9,058 bases of DNA from Desulfocapsa sp. (lineage in GTDB: Bacteria > Desulfobacterota > Desulfobulbia > Desulfobulbales > Desulfocapsaceae). Of the stretch, positions 5,461 through 9,058 are shown piece after piece; the first letter of the stretch is position 1; each line of letters starts with the position of its first letter. The translations under genes were made by a program, and so were the position numbers. The notes beneath the pieces are model-generated. The model worked only from the letters and a program-made list of their open reading frames with translations, did no database searches and was not told where the DNA came from. The stretch spans positions 1 through 9,058 of the forward strand of contig DAOWDZ010000225.1 in NCBI GenBank assembly GCA_030638765.1. The letters run 5' to 3'.

Positions 5461-7419
5461 TCAGGAATGAAGCATGATATCCTGAATTTTGCTTTTGAGA
5501 GATTCTGGACTGAAAGGTTTTTGTATCAGACGGACATTAGAAAAAGCATTAAACTGTTCAGCAACCTGTGTTAGTGCGTATCCTGTCATCATTACCACTG
5601 GTACCATGCTCTTTTCTCTAATCTTGTTTAAGGTATCAACCCCATTGAGCCGAGGCATGGAAATATCCATCAGAACAAGACTAATCTCTTGCATGTTTTT
5701 GTCAAAAATGTCGAGGGCTTCTATGCCATCAGCGGCCTGTAACACCTCAAATCCCATGATATTCAGAAATGCCTTCCAGAGGTCACGTAACAACTTTTCA
5801 TCATCTACAAGCAGGACTGTACCGACAAAAACATCTTCAGAGGGAGTGGCATGTGGAGTTTGTTCAACTGGAATACATTGGGAGGCTAAAGCAGGAAAAA
5901 GTACTGTAGCAATCACTCCCTTCCCTGGTTGGCTCTCTAGGAGAACTGTACCATTATGAGTGCGCATGATACCTAAGGTCGTGGCCAGTCCCATACCTCG
6001 CCCAGTAAATTTCGTGCTATAAAAGGGTTCAAAGGCCCGTGCCAATCCATCCTTATCCATACCAGATCCATTGTCCGTGACCGTTAAATAGACATATTCA
6101 CCAGCTGCTAATTCCACAGGCATGTGGGCTTGTTCAAGTTCTTCCTGTGTATAAAAACGCTGTCCGTGCTGTAGGATGATTTCACCTGTTTTAGTACCAA
6201 TGGACTCAGTCGCATTGCTTACCAGATTAACAATAACCTGCCGGATCATTCCAACATCACCTAGCAAAAAGGTCTCTTGGGTATTTTCGTAACACAGCTC
6301 AATTTGAGATGTTATCTGGGAATTGAGTATCCCTATCACCTCATTGATGATTTCTGACATCTTAAACTGTTGTTTTTTGTTTTCAGCCTGGCCAACGAAC
6401 TGCAGCATCATTGTTGAAATCTTAGCAGCGCGACGCGAGGCCTTCTGAGCTTCTTCGATGTAACCCCGTTCTTTTAGATTTGTCGACAGGCCAAATAATG
6501 CAAGATCCTGATTACCAATGACAACAGAGAGAATATTGTTGAAATTATGGGCAATACCTGCAGCCATGGAGTTAAGGCTTTGGAACTTCTGCTGCTGTTG
6601 AATATGGGATTCCATCTGATGTTGACGTTCTTCTTGTTTCTTTTTTTCTGTAAGGTCTGTAAAGAGTATTACTGCACCAACTACTACATTGTTGTGCGTA
6701 ATCGGAGCACTGGTACATTCAACTGGGAAACTTGTGCCATCTTTTCGCCAGAACAAATCTTCTGAGGCATGAAATTTCTCATTTTTGTCAATACTGTTAT
6801 ACATCCAACAATCTTTTTCAGGATAGGGTTGACCATTGGTTTTTGTATGATGAATAAGAGTGTGACAATTCTTATCAATCAATTCCGATGCCGTGTAACC
6901 AAACATTTTTTCCGCAGTCGGATTAATGAAAGTTATCTTTCCTTGAGTGTCTATCCCATAAATTCCTTCTGCCACACAATTTAAAAGAAGAGTTTTTTGC
7001 AGTTCGCTTTCAACAATCTTCTTGTTTTGTATTTCGATCTGTTTAAGCATGTTTCTTTTTTCAAGACATCGTTCAGCTCGTAGTAGTAGCTCGTCGGCAT
7101 CGCAGGGTTTAAGCAAGTAGTCATCCGCCCCAAGACGCATCGCCTTGATTGATGACGTTATATCACCATAGCCCGTGAGGATTATCGCACCTATATTCGG
7201 ATCCTTTCTTTTAGCCTCCAGCAGTACTGCTATTCCGTCAATACCAGGCATAGCAAGATCTGTGATCACCAGATCAAAATCATTGCATTGAAGAGCTGTG
7301 ACGGCATCTTCTCCACTGGCGGCAGTGCTTACCTCATATCCCGCATACTCAAAATCCCTGCTGCTGGATACGAGAATGGCTTTTTCATCATCAACCAATA
7401 GAATTTTATTTTTCTGCAC
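5461..7419 (-). CDS. Hybrid histidine kinase with receivers at both ends (REC-PAS-HisKA-HATPase-REC)
   Basis: A cytoplasmic 652-residue protein with no membrane segment. REC1 (about 3-120) has D10/D11, phospho-acceptor D54, T82 and K104, and resembles NtrC-type receivers ('ILTGYGDITSSIKAMRLGADDYLLKP'). PAS is at about 140-258, with C185 and C204 flanking 'HTLIHH'. HisKA has His291 in 'AHNFNN', with Asn in place of the usual acidic residue. The HATPase has an N-box ('NLVSNATESI'), G1 'DNGSGM' (449-454), F-box 'FEPFYSTK' and G2 'GRGMGLA' (473-479). REC2 (about 534-652) has D539/D540, D585, T612 and K634. The frame opens at GTG 7428, but GAGG abuts that codon; GTG 7419 has GAGG nine nucleotides upstream and is preferred. 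It overlaps the preceding kinase gene by 14 nt. It is probably a relay hub fed through REC1 (inference). Confidence 0.92.
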   Translation of the reverse strand: MQKNKILLVDDEKAILVSSSRDFEYAGYEVSTAASGEDAVTALQCNDFDLVITDLAMPGIDGIAVLLEAKRKDPNIGAIILTGYGDITSSIKAMRLGADDYLLKPCDADELLLRAERCLEKRNMLKQIEIQNKKIVESELQKTLLLNCVAEGIYGIDTQGKITFINPTAEKMFGYTASELIDKNCHTLIHHTKTNGQPYPEKDCWMYNSIDKNEKFHASEDLFWRKDGTSFPVECTSAPITHNNVVVGAVILFTDLTEKKKQEERQHQMESHIQQQQKFQSLNSMAAGIAHNFNNILSVVIGNQDLALFGLSTNLKERGYIEEAQKASRRAAKISTMMLQFVGQAENKKQQFKMSEIINEVIGILNSQITSQIELCYENTQETFLLGDVGMIRQVIVNLVSNATESIGTKTGEIILQHGQRFYTQEELEQAHMPVELAAGEYVYLTVTDNGSGMDKDGLARAFEPFYSTKFTGRGMGLATTLGIMRTHNGTVLLESQPGKGVIATVLFPALASQCIPVEQTPHATPSEDVFVGTVLLVDDEKLLRDLWKAFLNIMGFEVLQAADGIEALDIFDKNMQEISLVLMDISMPRLNGVDTLNKIREKSMVPVVMMTGYALTQVAEQFNAFSNVRLIQKPFSPESLKSKIQDIMLHS

Positions 7420-9058
7420 TGTCTCCACCCTCTATTGGTAGAATGATAGAAAAGCGTGTCCCCTGTTCTAGGTCACTCTTAAAAACGATATCACCACCAT
7501 GGCTCTTGATAATTCCATAGCTGACGGAAAGTCCAAGACCAGTACCCTTCATAGAGGGTTTGGTTGTAAAAAAAGGCTCGAATATATGGTTTATATCCGC
7601 TGCTTTGATTCCCGATCCTGTATCCTGAATATGGACAAGGATCTTTTCCGTTTGAGCCTCAGTGGTAATTGTAATCGTTCCTCCCTGATCACAGGCATCA
7701 CAGGCGTTGTTCAGAATATTTAATAAAACCTGTTTAATCTGGTCAGCCACTGCACAAATCAGCGGCAGGCTTTCGCTGTATTTCTTCTCAATACTAATTT
7801 TTCGTATTGCACAGTCCTTTTTTCCCAACACAAGAAGGTTGTCTAATATGGTATGAATATCGATTGCTTCTTTTTTACCTGAAGTGGGACGATTGAAATC
7901 CTGAAGGCTTTTAATCAGGTCTCCCATCCGGTTACATTCGCTAACCGCCATGGTCATGAGTTCTGCATCATCCTCTTCCAGCGTTGCTCTTCGGGCAACT
8001 CCTTTGATAATATTCATCACTCCCTGGAGCGGATTATTGAACTCATGGGCGATTGAGGCGGAAAGGCTGCCAATAGCACTCAGTTTTCCAGCATGAAGGA
8101 GCTGCTTGTGGGTTAATTTTAACTCTTGAGTCCGATTAGTTACGAGTTTCTCCAAATGATCACGATTTTTACGCAACTCATTTTCTATCTCCCGTTGCCT
8201 TGTCAGGTCATGTCGATTCATCAGAATACTTAAGGGCTCTCCTGCATCATCTCTGACAATTCTTATAGTAATTTCAATCGGGCGGCCGGTGAAGTTATCA
8301 GGGTTATCAGGTTCCAGTATAATAACCGCATCTCGTTTTTCCTCCTGAGCGAGGCAGATAGGACAGGAACAGTTTTTGCCGTTTTGATGCACTATATCTT
8401 CGATATGTCGACCTATCGCGGTTTGTGAAGTAGTACCTGTCATACGGTAAAAAGCCTTGTTGGCTCGAAGAATGCGACGATTGAGATCGAGAAGGTAAAT
8501 GGCGTCTTTGGAAGCATTCATCGCTGTAAACCATTCTGAAGATGATTTTTTTAAGGACTCTTCTGCCTGTTTTCGGCCATCAATATTCCTTACTACAGCA
8601 ATGACAAACTTCTCATTTCTCACCTCGATAAATTTCAACGCCACATCAGCCCAAAACATCTTTCCGCTTTTTTTTCTGCATTTCCATTCAAACAGTTGCA
8701 GCTCTCCCATTGCCGCGTTTTTGTTTTTGGTCATAGCTTCCTGCTGAGTATAGGGAGGTTCACCTGAACTGATAGCTTCAACATCAAGCAATAAGGCTTC
8801 TTTATAGGAGTATCCATACATGTCCAGCATTGCCTGATTCACATCAAGGATGACACCAGTTGCGGCATCATGGATAAAGATGGCTTCACCGGGTGCATTA
8901 AATATTCCCCTATATTTTTGTTCACTGGCCTGAAGTTCCCTTTTCGTCTCTTTTTGTGCTGTTATATCCAAAAGAGTAAAGACAACGCCAATGGATAGAT
9001 CAGTAGGATCAAGCGGCGTTGAACTAAGCAAAACATCGATTAGCTTGCCATCTTTTCG
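7406..9058 (-). CDS. Multi-PAS sensor histidine kinase without receiver (5' end beyond window)
   Basis: Open from the right edge to TAA at 7408-7406, giving 550 visible residues with the N-terminus missing. The TTG at 9031 is not the start: the frame continues upstream as 'RKDGKLIDVLLSS', the C-terminal strands of a PAS domain. Visible order: end of PAS1 (1-33), PAS2 (about 44-165), PAS3 (about 174-290) with a cysteine cluster C230-S-C232-P-I-C235, and a coiled coil (about 285-322). HisKA follows with His338 in the canonical 'AHEFNNPL', then the HATPase with 'LLNILNNACDA', G1 'DTGSGI' (479-484), F-box 'FEPFFTTK' and G2 'GTGLGLS' (505-511). No receiver and no membrane segment are visible. The NtrB-like core differs from the other two kinases here. 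It overlaps the downstream hybrid, whose N-terminal receiver is its likely partner (inference). Confidence 0.93.
   Translation of the reverse strand, partial: RKDGKLIDVLLSSTPLDPTDLSIGVVFTLLDITAQKETKRELQASEQKYRGIFNAPGEAIFIHDAATGVILDVNQAMLDMYGYSYKEALLLDVEAISSGEPPYTQQEAMTKNKNAAMGELQLFEWKCRKKSGKMFWADVALKFIEVRNEKFVIAVVRNIDGRKQAEESLKKSSSEWFTAMNASKDAIYLLDLNRRILRANKAFYRMTGTTSQTAIGRHIEDIVHQNGKNCSCPICLAQEEKRDAVIILEPDNPDNFTGRPIEITIRIVRDDAGEPLSILMNRHDLTRQREIENELRKNRDHLEKLVTNRTQELKLTHKQLLHAGKLSAIGSLSASIAHEFNNPLQGVMNIIKGVARRATLEEDDAELMTMAVSECNRMGDLIKSLQDFNRPTSGKKEAIDIHTILDNLLVLGKKDCAIRKISIEKKYSESLPLICAVADQIKQVLLNILNNACDACDQGGTITITTEAQTEKILVHIQDTGSGIKAADINHIFEPFFTTKPSMKGTGLGLSVSYGIIKSHGGDIVFKSDLEQGTRFSIILPIEGGDSAEK
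7423..7432 (-). promoter_or_regulatory. Ribosome binding site deciding the hybrid kinase start
   Basis: GAGGGTGGAG on the minus strand lies inside the end of the upstream kinase gene. Its GAGG (7432-7429) is nine nucleotides from GTG 7419 but directly touches GTG 7428, which argues for the former start. A difference of three residues. Confidence 0.5.

Noticed and set aside
5489..8747. Short open frames on both strands (64-156 codons) within the other two kinase genes
   Set aside because: They overlap conserved kinase, PAS and receiver domains in other frames and carry no family signature.
9029..9031. TTG as start codon of the multi-PAS kinase
   Set aside because: The frame stays open to the window edge and encodes the C-terminal part of a PAS domain upstream of it, so the true start is outside.

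Overview
The window reads as an AT-rich bacterial chromosome segment (roughly 40-45 % GC by eye) dominated by multi-domain two-component sensors. All six supportable genes lie on the minus strand. The kinase style (the 'AHxFNN' H-box and 'FEPFYTTKFxGRGLGLA'-type ATP-binding sequence), the PAS-rich hybrid kinases and the ABC_sub_bind protein coupled to a kinase all recall Desulfobacterota (Desulfobulbales-like sulfate reducers or relatives). That placement is inference from protein style; no marker gene is present.

Layout in transcription order, right to left. (1) 9058-7406: a PAS-PAS-PAS histidine kinase without a receiver, whose 5' end lies outside the window. (2) 7419-5461: a hybrid kinase, REC-PAS-HisKA-HATPase-REC, whose start overlaps the previous gene. 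(3) 5460-4872: a stretch of 427-589 nt without a recognisable gene, probably the leader/promoter region of the next operon. (4) 4871-3864: a secreted ABC_sub_bind periplasmic ligand-binding protein, joined by an ATGA overlap to (5) 3867-1501: a membrane-bound hybrid kinase, TM-Cache-like-TM-HAMP-PAS-HisKA-HATPase-REC. (6) 1500-1285: a palindrome-rich intergenic region. (7) 1284-967: a small single-domain cupin. (8) 966-748: intergenic, with a C9A9 homopolymer junction. (9) 747 to beyond position 1: an exported protein with an Ig-like region and an Ala/Gly-rich hydrophobic segment, cut by the window edge.

How they may work together (inference): the binding protein probably presents a small ligand to the periplasmic domain of the membrane kinase, because no transporter permease or ATPase accompanies it. 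The receiver-less kinase (1) probably phosphorylates the N-terminal receiver of hybrid (2), which has its own kinase core and a second receiver. The complete genes carry three receivers in all, yet none has a DNA-binding or enzymatic output domain. The final output protein (HPt, DNA-binding regulator or cyclic-di-GMP enzyme) must be outside the window. No RNA genes, CRISPR, insertion sequences or convincing intrinsic terminators were seen.
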